From UPXZ01 sp964568675 (GTDB lineage: Bacteria; Bacteroidota; Bacteroidia; Bacteroidales; Paludibacteraceae): DNA of 50,476 nucleotides. The stretch spans positions 1-50,476 of the forward strand of contig CAZMQV010000016.1 in assembly GCA_964568675.1 (NCBI GenBank), read 5' to 3'. The notes under the pieces are model-generated. The model saw only the letters and a list, made by a program, of their open reading frames with translations, searched no databases and was not told the DNA's origin. The translations under genes and the position numbers were made by a program. Below, one piece after another: positions 17,933 through 26,429 of this stretch (position 1 is the first letter of the stretch; every line of letters starts with the position of its first letter).

Positions 17933-19897
17933 TTAATTTGTAATATTCATTTCCTTCAAAAGATAAGAAGAGTTCTTGTCAGACCCAAGGAGTGTGAGAA
18001 TATATTTGCTACTTACTATGATATTCCTACAAATATCAATATCATAAATATAATCACTTGACAGCCCTTCATTTTTACGATCAAAATTAAGTCCAACTAA
18101 ATTTCCTTTACTATCCAATACTGGACTACCAGAATTTCCTCCACTTGTATGACAGTTCGATAAAAAATTTATAATCTTTTTACTGTTATATTCATCCCAT
18201 TTAAGTTTCAAATAATATTTTTGATATAATTTATTAAGTCTGTAGTCAGTTGAACTATAGTAGTCTTTATCGGCAATTTGACCATATGAAACTCTTAAAG
18301 TGCCATCTGCGTTTGGCCATTCAACAACACCTGATTTTGCCATTGTCTGATAAACAAGATCATTAATAGAATCCGCTTTATGGGACAACCTTGATAGCTT
18401 AGCCAGACAATTTAACTCCATAACAGAGTCTATGTTTGACATGAATCTCAACGCAATATCTCGATTTAATACCTGTGGGGCAGTATTCAGGATTTTTAAA
18501 AGTTTCTTTTCGTTATTAAATACAGATCCATCATATATTTTATCTGTAATACGTTTTACACTTTTTCTATTTTTAACAGACAGCGGGATGTCTACAGGAT
18601 TTGCTTTTAATATAATTTTAAGCATTTTATACATTATCTGTCTATCCATATTAGGGTCGTAAAGACTATACATGTTTTTTAAAATGGGAGTAATTTCTTT
18701 TGCCTCTTTACCTTCTTTAAGACTCTTATTTACATACTCAGCAATCTGTAAAATCCAAATACCCAAAATTCCATCCCTATAATAATCGTAAGCTGGCATA
18801 TAAGTATTTGCTTCATTGTAAATATCCCGAATTTTTATTAACCGTGTTGAAAGAATTGAATCTTGAGTAGAATCTTCCATTAATTGTACACATCTCTTTT
18901 CTCTATCTTCAAGCATCGCTATTGACTTGTGTGAACTCATGCCTTTAACGAATCCATCCTTCTTCTTCATTTCATTACTCAAAGCTGAATATAGCGTTAT
19001 TAATTGCAAGCGTATACTATCGTTTTTCATCATAAAGTCTTTCATTAACTTGAGGCGAGTTTTCATTAATCTGACTCGTTGAATATTACTTGACATTACT
19101 ACTTTTACGCTAGCGGCGAGTCTATCGTTCATAGCACCTCTTGGAAAACCGACTGTCATAATGAAATCATCTTTTTTTATTTCATTATGAGAAATTGAGA
19201 TTATTTTTGAAGGGATAAAAGGGATTCTTTCTCCATCTTTATTTTTCGTATAGGCACGAAAAATAGCCATATCGGCACTACGTCTTGGCCACATAAAATT
19301 GAGTTTCTCGTCTCCATATTTAGCAATTTCATACGGAGGAGCGTACACCAATCTTATATCATCAATTATGCGAAAGAGATAGAAACTGTATTGATAGCCG
19401 TTGAATTGTGATTTTATGACACCTTTATACCCATGTTCTTTTGGTGTCAGCCTGAGTATGATGGCATTTGAAATTTTTGCATAGGAACTTCCGTTATTAA
19501 TTTCTTTATTAATTTCATCAGTAACATCAATATGCTTAATCTGCTGTTTAATATAAAGACCCTCGCAAAGCAACTCTTCTTGCAAGTTTTTGGCACAAAA
19601 ACCAATATCTAGGTAGTTGTTCTTAACAGTCGAATTCAGTTTTACAAATTTTACAGCAAGATGATAATTTGTGAGCAAAAGTCCTTTAGAAGAAATGAAT
19701 GAACAAGTTCCAGCATCGGCAAAAGAACAAATAGCATCTGCAAGAGATGGGTTATCCTCACTATAGAAATCATTTCTGGATATTTCAATACCTTCTTTAT
19801 AAACACGAGGATAGGCAGACTCTATATTCCATAAACCTCCAGCTGCATATACACCCAAAGAAAAAGCAAGGACGGTTAATAATGACAATATCTTCAT
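17933..19897 (-). CDS. S46 dipeptidyl-peptidase, DPP11-like, in a RiPP operon
   Basis: A 654-residue secreted serine peptidase (signal peptide MKILSLLTVLAFSLGVYA). It has the family S46 triad: His79 (LLLTNYHLA), Asp209 (RRSADMAIFR) and Ser589 (GGNSGSPV), and Asn200 in the LNFMWP segment, equivalent to the Asn that holds the substrate alpha-amino group. S46 enzymes remove dipeptides from a free N-terminus in the periplasm. Arg607 lies 18 residues after Ser589. As I recall, in P. gingivalis DPP11 the equivalent Arg673 (Ser655 + 18) sets Asp/Glu specificity, where DPP7 has Gly. It is shorter than DPP7/11 (about 710-720). It lies between the maturase (10 bases) and the glycosyltransferase (12 bases). 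Confidence 0.9.
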   Translation of the reverse strand: MKILSLLTVLAFSLGVYAAGGLWNIESAYPRVYKEGIEISRNDFYSEDNPSLADAICSFADAGTCSFISSKGLLLTNYHLAVKFVKLNSTVKNNYLDIGFCAKNLQEELLCEGLYIKQQIKHIDVTDEINKEINNGSSYAKISNAIILRLTPKEHGYKGVIKSQFNGYQYSFYLFRIIDDIRLVYAPPYEIAKYGDEKLNFMWPRRSADMAIFRAYTKNKDGERIPFIPSKIISISHNEIKKDDFIMTVGFPRGAMNDRLAASVKVVMSSNIQRVRLMKTRLKLMKDFMMKNDSIRLQLITLYSALSNEMKKKDGFVKGMSSHKSIAMLEDREKRCVQLMEDSTQDSILSTRLIKIRDIYNEANTYMPAYDYYRDGILGIWILQIAEYVNKSLKEGKEAKEITPILKNMYSLYDPNMDRQIMYKMLKIILKANPVDIPLSVKNRKSVKRITDKIYDGSVFNNEKKLLKILNTAPQVLNRDIALRFMSNIDSVMELNCLAKLSRLSHKADSINDLVYQTMAKSGVVEWPNADGTLRVSYGQIADKDYYSSTDYRLNKLYQKYYLKLKWDEYNSKKIINFLSNCHTSGGNSGSPVLDSKGNLVGLNFDRKNEGLSSDYIYDIDICRNIIVSSKYILTLLGSDKNSSYLLKEMNITN

Positions 19898-19907
19898 TTA
19901 AAATATA

Positions 19908-21404
19908 TTATTTGTATGATATGTTATATTTCATCTTAGGTGCGTGTACACATCTTGGATCAGGAAAGTCCCAATTCTTAGAACCATATGCCTTGAGAAT
20001 ATCGCTCCAACATCTATTACGAGCTACTCTAAAACAATCATCAAATAGTTTACATGTCTTACATGCACTATTATCATTTATATCTTGTTGCTTTAATTGG
20101 AGTAGCTGTTGCACACGATCTGAGTTCCAGACCCCCATAACACCTTGATAGTTCATGTCTCCAATAATGAATGTTGGATTCCAGTACAATTGTTCACAAA
20201 TAGTAACCTTTCCATCAGGAAGAACGAAGAAATGTTCGTTTAATGCACTACACTTCGCTCCTTTAAAAGATGAACTTCCGGTATTAGAGCTAAAATATTT
20301 ATTTTCTAACTCCTGGCGTGCAGTAATTATAGGGAAAAAGGATTTAGGGATAATATTTTCTTCAATATATTTGTATAATTCAATTAGTGTATTAGAATCC
20401 GACTTGATGTCAATAAAGTTTTCCTCATCTTTATTATTCGAAAACATGGCTACCCGTACTTCCCAATGTTTTATGTTTTTCTTTTTTGACAAAAATTTAA
20501 AAAGTTCATTGATATTTTCAATGGAGGCTGTAGTTTTAGTGAGAACTGTTTCCACATTATATTTTATACCCGATTCTTCCAGAAGTTCTATACCTGCTTT
20601 TATTTTTTCTACATAATTTTCCTGCACATGCAATGTTTTCATTGCATTTTCTACAAATAAAGTGTCAAGTGATATCTGTATACCACCTTGAAAGTTTGTT
20701 TGTTTTAATTTCGATATGATTTTCTCAGTAATAGGTACCTTAGTTGATATAGTATCTGGAAAGAATTCATTATCGACAATTGCTTTTAAAATAATATCCC
20801 AATTAGGATGAAGAAAAACTTCACCACCAATAAGACCTATGTTATATACACCCACTCTCTTTGCCTCTTGTATGATTTCCAATACCCGTTCTGTAGGGAT
20901 AAGTTTATCGACTTTCGTGTCGGTATCAGCATAACAGTAGCAACATTTTGTAGAACAAACATTTGTAAGCATGAATGTAATCATTCTTGGTATCATCGTA
21001 CGATGTGAAATGAGATCAACTTTACTTCGACATTCTTCATCATTCACATCAAACATCAAAGGCTTATCTCCGATAATGCGATGTTCTTCAATGATAATGT
21101 TTTTCGGTATCTTTATTTGTTTCCCTTTAAATTTAAGGAATAAAGGTTCATCGTTTTCGATAAATGGAGTAATGAGTTGTTTCGCTTTCTCTTGTGATAT
21201 TGATAGTTTTTGTGCTATAAGTTCTATATTTATAGAAAGACTCCTACTTTGTGTAAAATAAGAAAATATTTTTGCTTGTAATGGATGAATATATGATCTA
21301 GCTATAGAAGAATCATTTTCACACGCCAATTTACTGTATAATAGATATCTGTAATTATCTTTTCGAATTACGTAATCAGGATTAAGTAGATATATTTTGT
21401 CCAT
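19908..21404 (-). CDS. Radical SAM/SPASM peptide maturase
   Basis: A 498-residue enzyme. Residues 1-110 form a helical, winged-helix-like domain that may bind the leader. The radical SAM motif CxxxCxxC is Cys150-Cys154-Cys157 (NVCSTKCCYCYAD), followed by IGLIGGEVFLHPNW, the usual GGE segment. The C-terminal SPASM domain (about 385-490) has CSALN, GKVTICEQ, CKTCKLFDDC and a further Cys in RNRCWSD for auxiliary Fe-S clusters. Such enzymes install thioether, C-C or similar links in ribosomal peptides. It resembles the maturase family of the GG-Bacteroidales peptide systems (recalled). The three precursors lie 57 bases and further upstream, on the same strand. The exact chemistry is not deducible. 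Confidence 0.92.
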   Translation of the reverse strand: MDKIYLLNPDYVIRKDNYRYLLYSKLACENDSSIARSYIHPLQAKIFSYFTQSRSLSINIELIAQKLSISQEKAKQLITPFIENDEPLFLKFKGKQIKIPKNIIIEEHRIIGDKPLMFDVNDEECRSKVDLISHRTMIPRMITFMLTNVCSTKCCYCYADTDTKVDKLIPTERVLEIIQEAKRVGVYNIGLIGGEVFLHPNWDIILKAIVDNEFFPDTISTKVPITEKIISKLKQTNFQGGIQISLDTLFVENAMKTLHVQENYVEKIKAGIELLEESGIKYNVETVLTKTTASIENINELFKFLSKKKNIKHWEVRVAMFSNNKDEENFIDIKSDSNTLIELYKYIEENIIPKSFFPIITARQELENKYFSSNTGSSSFKGAKCSALNEHFFVLPDGKVTICEQLYWNPTFIIGDMNYQGVMGVWNSDRVQQLLQLKQQDINDNSACKTCKLFDDCFRVARNRCWSDILKAYGSKNWDFPDPRCVHAPKMKYNISYK

Positions 21405-21461
21405 AATATGATTTTTTTATATAATAAGTGCTTTTTTTAAGCATATCTTTTTTTAGTTGCA

Positions 21462-21641
21462 TTAGTAAAAGATTACACACTTTCCATTAACACAGTAATT
21501 AGTCGCTGTGACGCAACTTGCAGTGTAACAGTCTTCGTCGAGATCTTCGTCTTCGCCACCTTGGATGGCAAACAAATCATCCGTATTAAAGAGATCATCT
21601 TTAGCTGCTTCAAACAACGCTTGTTTATTTTTCAATTCCAT
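21462..21641 (-). CDS. RiPP precursor peptide A
   Basis: A 59-residue precursor. Leader: MELKNKQALFEAAKDDLFNT, then DDLFAIQGG with GG at residues 28-29. Spacer: EDEDLDED (30-37). Core: CYTASCVTATNYC (38-50) and VNGKCVIFY. Four Cys at 38, 43, 50 and 55. The match in leader, spacer and Cys positions to peptides B and C, and the maturase gene 57 bases downstream, make this a real gene though it is very short. Confidence 0.93.
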   Translation of the reverse strand: MELKNKQALFEAAKDDLFNTDDLFAIQGGEDEDLDEDCYTASCVTATNYCVNGKCVIFY

Positions 21642-21717
21642 GATAATAGATATTTACATTTAATATTTCGGAAGTGTATTTTGTTATAATATCAAAACGA
21701 GTATTAGTTAGAAATAG

Positions 21718-21740
21718 AGAAGTGCATTAGTAGCACTTCT
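21718..21740 (-). terminator. Hairpin between precursors A and B
   Basis: Perfect 8-bp arms (21718-21725, 21733-21740) and a seven-base loop, just past the stop of precursor B. There is no T-run on the minus strand, so it may be a partial terminator or an RNA-stabilising end. Confidence 0.5.
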
Positions 21741-21757
21741 CATTTTTTTAAGTTGCA

Positions 21758-21934
21758 TTATCCAGCGATTATGCACTTGACATTGATACAAAAGTTAGCT
21801 GCTAGTACGCATTGCATACTGTAGCAATCTTCATCAAGATCATCATCTTCGCCTCCTTGGATGGCAAACAAATCTTCGGCATTGAATACATCATCTTCAG
21901 ATGCTTCAAAAGCCTCTTGCTTTTTTTCGTTCAT
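21758..21934 (-). CDS. RiPP precursor peptide B
   Basis: A 58-residue precursor. Leader MNEKKQEAFEASEDDVFNAE, then DLFAIQGG with GG at 27-28. Spacer EDDDLDED (29-36). Core CYSMQCVLAANFC (37-49) with INVKCIIAG. Cys at 37, 42, 49 and 54, the same spacing as in A. It lies 116 bases upstream of A and 64 bases downstream of C. Confidence 0.93.
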   Translation of the reverse strand: MNEKKQEAFEASEDDVFNAEDLFAIQGGEDDDLDEDCYSMQCVLAANFCINVKCIIAG

Positions 21935-21965
21935 GTAAATAATTATTTTTGATTAATATAAAAAT

Positions 21966-21986
21966 AAGCCGGTCTTTCCGGTTTTT
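21966..21986 (-). terminator. Hairpin between precursors B and C
   Basis: Small CCGG stem with loop TCTTT beside T-rich sequence. Nearly the same element recurs at 22215-22236, upstream of precursor C, showing the precursor units were copied together with their flanks. Confidence 0.5.
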
Positions 21987-21998
21987 TCAAGTTTAGGA

Positions 21999-22184
21999 TT
22001 ACATCATAAAATAGCAATCCGATTTTGGTGAAAAGCAGGTATTTGTTGAAACCACACACTGTGAGAGATAGCAGTCTTCATCAAAATCTTCGTCTTCGCC
22101 ACCTTGGATGGCAAATAAGTCTTCTGTTCTGAACAAATCAACTTCAGTTGCTTCAAACAACTCTTGTTTTTTTTTCTTCTCCAT
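21999..22184 (-). CDS. RiPP precursor peptide C
   Basis: A 61-residue precursor. Leader starts MEKKKKQELFEATEVDLFRT and reaches EDLFAIQGG (GG at 28-29). Spacer EDEDFDED (30-37). Core CYLSQCVVSTNTC (38-50) then FSPKSDCYFMM. Cys at 38, 43, 50 and 57, so the last Cys spacing is two longer than in A and B, giving a different ring size. It is first in the three-gene array, 152 bases after the TonB-type barrel gene. Confidence 0.93.
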   Translation of the reverse strand: MEKKKKQELFEATEVDLFRTEDLFAIQGGEDEDFDEDCYLSQCVVSTNTCFSPKSDCYFMM

Positions 22185-22214
22185 AATAATAAATGTTATT
22201 AATTAATATAAAAT

Positions 22215-22236
22215 AAGCCGGACTTTCCGGTTTTTT
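22215..22236 (-). terminator. Hairpin after the barrel gene, before precursor C
   Basis: Perfect CCGGA/TCCGG stem (22218-22222, 22226-22230) followed by T on the plus side; copy of the element at 21966-21986. Confidence 0.45.
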
Positions 22237-22336
22237 CGAGTTTTTTTTCTTAATAAAAAACCAATCCGATTATGTTGAAAGACAGGTGCTATATGAAGGA
22301 TGTTCTTTCTGTTTGTTAAAAGAATAATAATCCTTT

Positions 22337-24430
22337 TTATTTGCTGAATTGTAAAATACCTGAATCATTGTCTCTATTATTCATTCTCTTTTCTTCGGCA
22401 GCACGCTGATGGCCGAACTCGAAATTGTAATTAATCCTTATTGCAACCATTTGCCCTGCTTCTTTAGTATAAGTCCAAGCTGTGTATGGAGCCACATTAC
22501 TTAATCGTTCTATTCCTGTCTTATAATTATTTGTGAACGGGAACAACATACCCATTCCCAACTGAAGTCGTTTATGAGTCCAAGTAGCCATCAAGGCTGT
22601 TTGGTTTTCACCTATAAATACTGTTTCTCCCATAAGAACGTTCTTGTTTTTACTAAACTGCCCCAGCAAAGCGAATTCCTTATAATTCATCATAAATTGG
22701 GCATTATAAAAAAAGTTGTTATACGTGTGCTTATATGTTTTTCCATTACTCCAATAGCGTACAAAACCTCCTTCAGTACTTAACGTAAGGAAATCTTTCA
22801 GACCAAACACAGTTAAGCCTCTAAAAACAATTGCAGGATAAATTTCTAATGCTTGGTATGATTTCTGATTTTCTTCCATAGTGATAAGCTTATTCCCCTC
22901 TGCAAACACAGATTCCATAATGCAATTGTCTTTGTAAGAATGATTAACATTAAACATTATCATCATCTTGTTTTTACTGAATGAATAGTTTAAGTTGTTG
23001 TTATATACGTTGTATGTTTTCAGCAATGGATTACCCCTTATTATCTGTATTGAATCTATAGCTTGCTCTACATTGGTCAGACTACTTAATGATGGCATTT
23101 GTGGGTCTGTATTGAATCGATAACTCATATAGCCATCTTTATGCGGCGAAAATGCCAATTTCACTGTCGGTGAAAATGTGTAATAAGCATGACTTTGACC
23201 TCCCTCCTCAAAATAAAAACGAGTAAACCCTGCGCTGACATCATAACTTAATTTTTTCAAATGTCCCTGTAGTTCAACAAAAGCTGAAGTACGATTCTGA
23301 AACATTTCAGATGTAATTGGATTTGTTCCAAAATACTTGTTTGCAGCTTTCATTTGATAAAACCTAATGCCGGTACTCAACACATTCTTCTCGAATTTTT
23401 TGTCGTAGATGGCTTCACCAATTATGGAACTTTTTCTTCCATCAACATTAGAAATTATGTCTGTGAGTGAGACTCCATTGATTGTTGTCTCTTCGTAAGT
23501 ACGCTTGTTATCTGTATTAATAAGAGTCCCTGTAAGATTGAATGTTAATGTTTGTCGTTTTGATAATATGCGCTGAAAATATAAGTCTAATGTAGGAGTG
23601 TAGCTGCTACTACTACTGCGTAGTTTCGACATTATATAGTCATCTGCATTTGAAAGATTGAATATCTTATTGCTTGCATCCTGATGAGGGGCTGAATGAA
23701 TACTATTTCTCAGTATGGCATTAAATATATATTTATCTGAATTGCTAAAATTGAAGGATAAGTCAATATTCTGATCCGCCCAACTACTGCGGTCGTTTAT
23801 CCCTTCTTGAATTCGGTTAATTGTTTCATTTGGGAGATAAAAAGTTTCTGTCTTATCCGTCCTATTCTGATTTACGTCACGATAACCTAAACCATAGTTT
23901 AGTCCCCATTGTGATTTTCCCTGATTATATTTCGCAGCTATAGCATTCTCCCCAAAAAGGACATTTGGTGAATTGGTTGTCTGCATATTGACAAGTCCTC
24001 CAGTATCTCGATGTTTCACAATGATATCCAAGACCGCACCAAGATTGCTATCTCCATACCTTTCTCCCGGATTTTCGATCATTTCAATGCGAATGATATC
24101 TTTTGGAAGCAATGCAGACACCTCATCTACAGATGCTTTAATATGATTTATTCTAAGTTGCACACCGCCTCCATTAGCCATAATATCCTTGCTTAGAGAA
24201 TTTACGTGCAGGCGTGGTATTGCCATGTTGAACATAAGTTCAAAAGGATTGTATGCGTTTTTTAAAGCTGTTTTTGTAGGTATGATTAACATACGATCAA
24301 CTTTATGGATAATACTTGCTCCTTTTATTTCTATTTCTTTAAGTTGGATTACTTTAATGGAGTCTGTATTCTGCGCCTGTACAGAAAGTGATATTGTTAC
24401 CATTATTAGGATGGTTAATATATTTTTCAT
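22337..24430 (-). CDS. TonB-dependent-receptor-type outer-membrane barrel
   Basis: A 697-residue outer-membrane protein. Signal peptide MKNILTILIMVTISLSVQA is followed by a plug-like domain (about 25-140: LKEIEIKGASI, VQLRINH, IIRIEMIENPGERYGDSNLG) and a long beta-barrel with many N/D-rich strands. The usual N-terminal carboxypeptidase-like repeat domain is absent. It resembles the 'outer membrane beta-barrel' (PF14905) branch of TonB receptors. In a cluster without a TolC-like channel gene it may pass the mature peptide across the outer membrane, or take it up; both are guesses. The C-terminal 20 residues (AEEKRMNNRDNDSGILQFSK) are charged and follow the expected final strand FEFG. Confidence 0.85.
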   Translation of the reverse strand: MKNILTILIMVTISLSVQAQNTDSIKVIQLKEIEIKGASIIHKVDRMLIIPTKTALKNAYNPFELMFNMAIPRLHVNSLSKDIMANGGGVQLRINHIKASVDEVSALLPKDIIRIEMIENPGERYGDSNLGAVLDIIVKHRDTGGLVNMQTTNSPNVLFGENAIAAKYNQGKSQWGLNYGLGYRDVNQNRTDKTETFYLPNETINRIQEGINDRSSWADQNIDLSFNFSNSDKYIFNAILRNSIHSAPHQDASNKIFNLSNADDYIMSKLRSSSSSYTPTLDLYFQRILSKRQTLTFNLTGTLINTDNKRTYEETTINGVSLTDIISNVDGRKSSIIGEAIYDKKFEKNVLSTGIRFYQMKAANKYFGTNPITSEMFQNRTSAFVELQGHLKKLSYDVSAGFTRFYFEEGGQSHAYYTFSPTVKLAFSPHKDGYMSYRFNTDPQMPSLSSLTNVEQAIDSIQIIRGNPLLKTYNVYNNNLNYSFSKNKMMIMFNVNHSYKDNCIMESVFAEGNKLITMEENQKSYQALEIYPAIVFRGLTVFGLKDFLTLSTEGGFVRYWSNGKTYKHTYNNFFYNAQFMMNYKEFALLGQFSKNKNVLMGETVFIGENQTALMATWTHKRLQLGMGMLFPFTNNYKTGIERLSNVAPYTAWTYTKEAGQMVAIRINYNFEFGHQRAAEEKRMNNRDNDSGILQFSK

Positions 24431-24476
24431 GTTTCTATTTATTAGTATTTTTAATTTAGAACGTATTGCTTTATAC

Positions 24477-24983
24477 TCAATTTAAAATTAATATTTGGTC
24501 ACATAAGAGATGACGGACACATTGTTTTGTTATTTTTTCCACTTTATTACTATCTGTGTCAGCATATTTACGATGTGTAATTTCAAGTAATTTGTTGATT
24601 GAAAATGGATTATAACCATATATTGAGAACAAGCTATATAGGAATCCTCCCGCTTTTCCAATAAATTTAGTATGTACTTCAGGATTGTAAGTTGACATTA
24701 CATTATAATACATGATATTTATACCATTTCTCGAATCAGTTATCTTCTGATTTGACTCACAACTATATATAATACAACCTGAATTTATATTAAAGAAACA
24801 ATCTTGCAGAAATACATCTTCTTTTTTGTATAGGTAGTCAAATGATCGAGACGTATTTTCCTTCTCATATTCCAAAAGTGTTCTAACATTTATTTTCTTT
24901 TTTAAAAACAGATTCTTCATATCATCAAAATCTTGCTGTGTTTTTACCACCCATATTTTATCTCTTTTTGTATCTTGCGTCAT
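24477..24983 (-). CDS. Unknown protein of the RiPP cluster
   Basis: A 168-residue, cytoplasmic-looking protein that I do not recognise. No membrane segment. It has several Cys (QDCFFNINSGCIIYSC, QCVRHLLC) and aromatic residues. Its start overlaps the stop of the DUF6734-like gene (ATGA), so the two are translated together and may act as a pair, for instance as a partner of that glycosyltransferase-like enzyme. AT-rich like its neighbours. Confidence 0.7.
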   Translation of the reverse strand: MTQDTKRDKIWVVKTQQDFDDMKNLFLKKKINVRTLLEYEKENTSRSFDYLYKKEDVFLQDCFFNINSGCIIYSCESNQKITDSRNGINIMYYNVMSTYNPEVHTKFIGKAGGFLYSLFSIYGYNPFSINKLLEITHRKYADTDSNKVEKITKQCVRHLLCDQILILN

Positions 24984-25858
24984 AGTTCATTATTATTTAT
25001 AAGTGTCATTAATCTATCATAATATTCAGGAAATTCATACCACAAACATCTAGCAATTCGCTCACCTGTAATGGCTTTCATTTTATATGAACCAATTGCA
25101 TGTATATACCACGAACTATGATTCAATTTTGAGAACTGATTGAATTTGCTAAAATCGCTAGTTGTTATATCTTTAAAAAGATATGTTACAGATATTCCAT
25201 TTGCCTTTGCCAATTCATGAAACAGATACTGTTCCATGATTGTATTAACGCTTTGTGCACCATCAATGAAATTTGATATTCGTTTCTCATTGTTCTTCAT
25301 GAACCATTTAGTCTCATCTACATATTGCTTAAAAAAGTCTGTATTATACCCACCGATTATACCCGCATTAGACTCTAAAACTTGAAGTGTTGGGTTTACC
25401 TTTTTAGGAAATACAAAACCAGCATTAAGCATCTTTTCCATTAAATCACAATTAAAGGTGTATGCAATTTCCTCATTTTGTGCAACTAATTCCGCCTTAC
25501 TTATTGCATCTGGGAATTTACTCCATATGAATACATCTCCATCAACATGGATGAAAGGGTTTTCCTGCATTTCATAAGCATAAAGTTTTCCTAAAGTCCA
25601 TAAATGCTTGTTGCTATTTTTGAGTTCGTCTAAGTTGCATGATACCGATGTGTATGGTAACTTCAGTTTATCAATAAGTGCTTTCGCCCCAGCCGAATCA
25701 GTAACTAAACTCAAATTATCATAATACTGCAATAATCTTAGGCTACTTAATGCCCAACTCATATAATGAAAAATCTTATTATACCAACCAAAATTCAGTT
25801 GGTTGTTGTATGAGTCTGACCAATAGCTCTGTACAATATTTATTGAGTTGTCTTTCAT
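24980..25858 (-). CDS. DUF6734-like, glycosyltransferase-fold protein
   Basis: A 292-residue protein starting MKDNSINIVQSYWSDSYNNQ. 'FHYMSWALSSLRL', 'LVTDSAGAKALIDKL' and a DxD motif in FIHVDGDVFIW (Asp106, Asp108) indicate a GT-A nucleotide-sugar fold. This fits what I recall of DUF6734, which occurs in Bacteroidetes peptide clusters. No membrane helix. It would be the second sugar-transfer candidate of the cluster, with the GT2 enzyme at 17075-17920. Activity is not shown. Confidence 0.72.
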   Translation of the reverse strand: MKDNSINIVQSYWSDSYNNQLNFGWYNKIFHYMSWALSSLRLLQYYDNLSLVTDSAGAKALIDKLKLPYTSVSCNLDELKNSNKHLWTLGKLYAYEMQENPFIHVDGDVFIWSKFPDAISKAELVAQNEEIAYTFNCDLMEKMLNAGFVFPKKVNPTLQVLESNAGIIGGYNTDFFKQYVDETKWFMKNNEKRISNFIDGAQSVNTIMEQYLFHELAKANGISVTYLFKDITTSDFSKFNQFSKLNHSSWYIHAIGSYKMKAITGERIARCLWYEFPEYYDRLMTLINNNEL

Positions 25859-25971
25859 AACTATCTAATTAGTAGAATTTAATTGTTTTTATTCGCCATT
25901 CTTTAATTTATATTAATGAATTTTTCATATAAGATGCTTTCACCAAGTCGACATCATAACCTCAAGTTGTA

Positions 25972-26295
25972 TTAGTAATTGATATTCTCTGAAATGTTAT
26001 ATACAGAGTCGCAATGTTCGGACATTAATAAATACAGAGTCTTATAATCCGATTCACCTTGTTTAGATTTAATCTTATATTTAATTTCGGCGTACTTACA
26101 GTCACGTCCATTAACTTCACGTGAAAGTTTTCTCTCGATATGACCCCATTTCATAGTTTCTCCGGCATTTAGTTTGCCTTCCACATAATTTGTAGCAGCT
26201 AATCTAATTTTCGATTGATCACTTCCCGGTATCAACGTACAAGAAGTAATACTTATGGTTGCAAAACCAATCAGCAATATTGTTTTCTTTTTCAT
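25972..26295 (-). CDS. Small lipoprotein, first gene of the RiPP unit
   Basis: A 107-residue lipoprotein: signal sequence MKKKTILLIGFATISITSC, with the lipobox Cys at 19. The mature part (90 residues) is charged, with Cys in GRDCKYAE and SEHCDSVYN that could form a disulphide. No known family. As the leading gene behind the promoter at 26319-26326, it may be an immunity or outer-membrane partner protein; nothing in the sequence proves that. Confidence 0.72.
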   Translation of the reverse strand: MKKKTILLIGFATISITSCTLIPGSDQSKIRLAATNYVEGKLNAGETMKWGHIERKLSREVNGRDCKYAEIKYKIKSKQGESDYKTLYLLMSEHCDSVYNISENINY

Positions 26296-26318
26296 AAAGC
26301 GTTTTTTTATTTTCGATG

Positions 26319-26326
26319 CAAATGTA
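26319..26326 (-). promoter_or_regulatory. Promoter -7 box of the RiPP unit
   Basis: Reads TACATTTG on the minus strand, about 24 bases before the lipoprotein start. Probably drives the operon through the precursors. Confidence 0.5.
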
Positions 26327-26366
26327 GGATGAAAAGCGCCCTTAAACCTACTAAATCCCGAAGAAA

Positions 26367-26429
26367 AAAGTCTTAATTTTTATTTGTATATGCATGACAG
26401 ACAGCATGTTGCAAAACAAAAGTCTTAAT
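26367..26429 (-). promoter_or_regulatory. Two AAAGTCTTAAT repeats, candidate regulator sites
   Basis: Identical 11-base direct repeats at 26367-26377 and 26419-26429, 52 bases apart (about five helix turns), 40-100 bases upstream of the -7 box. A variant (AAAGTCTTAAG) lies near 29576. The neighbouring TPR/HTH regulator is the obvious candidate to bind them. Confidence 0.4.

Noticed and set aside
22337..24430. SusC/SusD-type glycan-uptake locus
   Set aside because: No SusD-like partner or glycoside hydrolase is nearby; the TonB-type barrel sits inside the peptide cluster.
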